From Natrinema altunense (GTDB taxonomy: Archaea; Halobacteriota; Halobacteria; Halobacteriales; Natrialbaceae): DNA of 64,000 nt. A program made the translations under genes and the position numbers. Position 1 is the stretch's first letter; every line of letters begins with the position of its first letter. Below, in pieces: positions 63,974-64,000 of the stretch. The stretch is from contig NZ_JNCS01000002.1 in assembly GCF_000731985.1 (NCBI RefSeq), forward strand, positions 62,001 to 126,000, written 5' to 3'. Below the pieces are notes generated by a model that was given only the letters and a program-made list of their open reading frames with translations, was not told the origin of the DNA and did not search any database.

Positions 63974-64000
63974 TCCGAACCGGACGGGGACCGGTCACCG

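Overview
The window is a chromosomal stretch of a haloarchaeon (class Halobacteria). The evidence is a GC-rich sequence with strong third-position G/C bias, very acidic predicted proteins, TATA boxes about 25 bases before ATG starts (leaderless transcripts), Tat-type signal peptides, and archaeal or haloarchaeal families such as an Orc1/Cdc6 initiator, HalOD1, SPW, RdfA, DUF106, DUF2270, DUF6517, archaeal class I aldolase and ThiR. No rRNA, tRNA, CRISPR array or transposase was recognised. Most genes are ordinary core or shell genes. The family name is secure for roughly two thirds of them.

Layout. 0-12.2 kb: the end of glmS, two membrane-anchored acidic low-complexity proteins, an SPW membrane protein, an SDR, leucyl-tRNA synthetase, a HalOD1 protein, a DUF420 membrane protein, the thiamine regulator ThiR, a methyltransferase, a thioesterase and a DUF6775-like protein. 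12.2-20.4 kb: an accessory-looking block with AT-rich gaps. It holds an RdfA-like protein overlapping an SMC/Rad50-like ATPase with a central CxxC hook, a small zinc protein, an EMC3/TMCO1-type (DUF106) insertase flanked by two related palindromes, an unknown membrane-anchored protein and a SecY. 20.4-26.6 kb: Thi4 thiazole synthase, topoisomerase I split by a large intein, and a TlpA-like thioredoxin.

26.9-45.6 kb: a LysE-type exporter, an HD protein, the cobalamin subunit of methylmalonyl-CoA mutase with MeaB, a hydrolase, a thiolase/OB-fold pair, an M42 peptidase, a SLC13 transporter, a CtaA-CtaB fusion for heme O, a DUF3267 metalloprotease, a PadR regulator, an acyl-CoA dehydrogenase, an acyl-CoA ligase and an NmrA-like protein. 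Together these suggest acyl-CoA and propionyl-CoA use and aerobic respiration. 45.7-56.3 kb: a squalene/phytoene synthase, a DCC1-like protein, membrane proteins, an aldolase/fructose-bisphosphatase operon (gluconeogenesis), a Tat-exported trypsin-like protein and a bacterial-PH-domain operon.

56.3-59.4 kb: an orc1/cdc6 gene with at least six copies of a 21-base ORB-like repeat on both sides and AT-rich tracts, read here as a replication origin. An HD-domain gene sits inside it, and its natural leaderless ATG is followed by a TAG at codon 3. 59.4-64 kb: glutamate dehydrogenase, a DUF6517 lipoprotein, a large membrane protein with an acidic repetitive tail, and a RIO-like kinase.

The best candidates for something under-described are the 12.8-19.5 kb block (RdfA/SMC-like pair next to an apparently extra SecY/EMC3 pair with a shared palindrome), the composite TopA intein carrying two HTH segments, and the ORB-defined origin.
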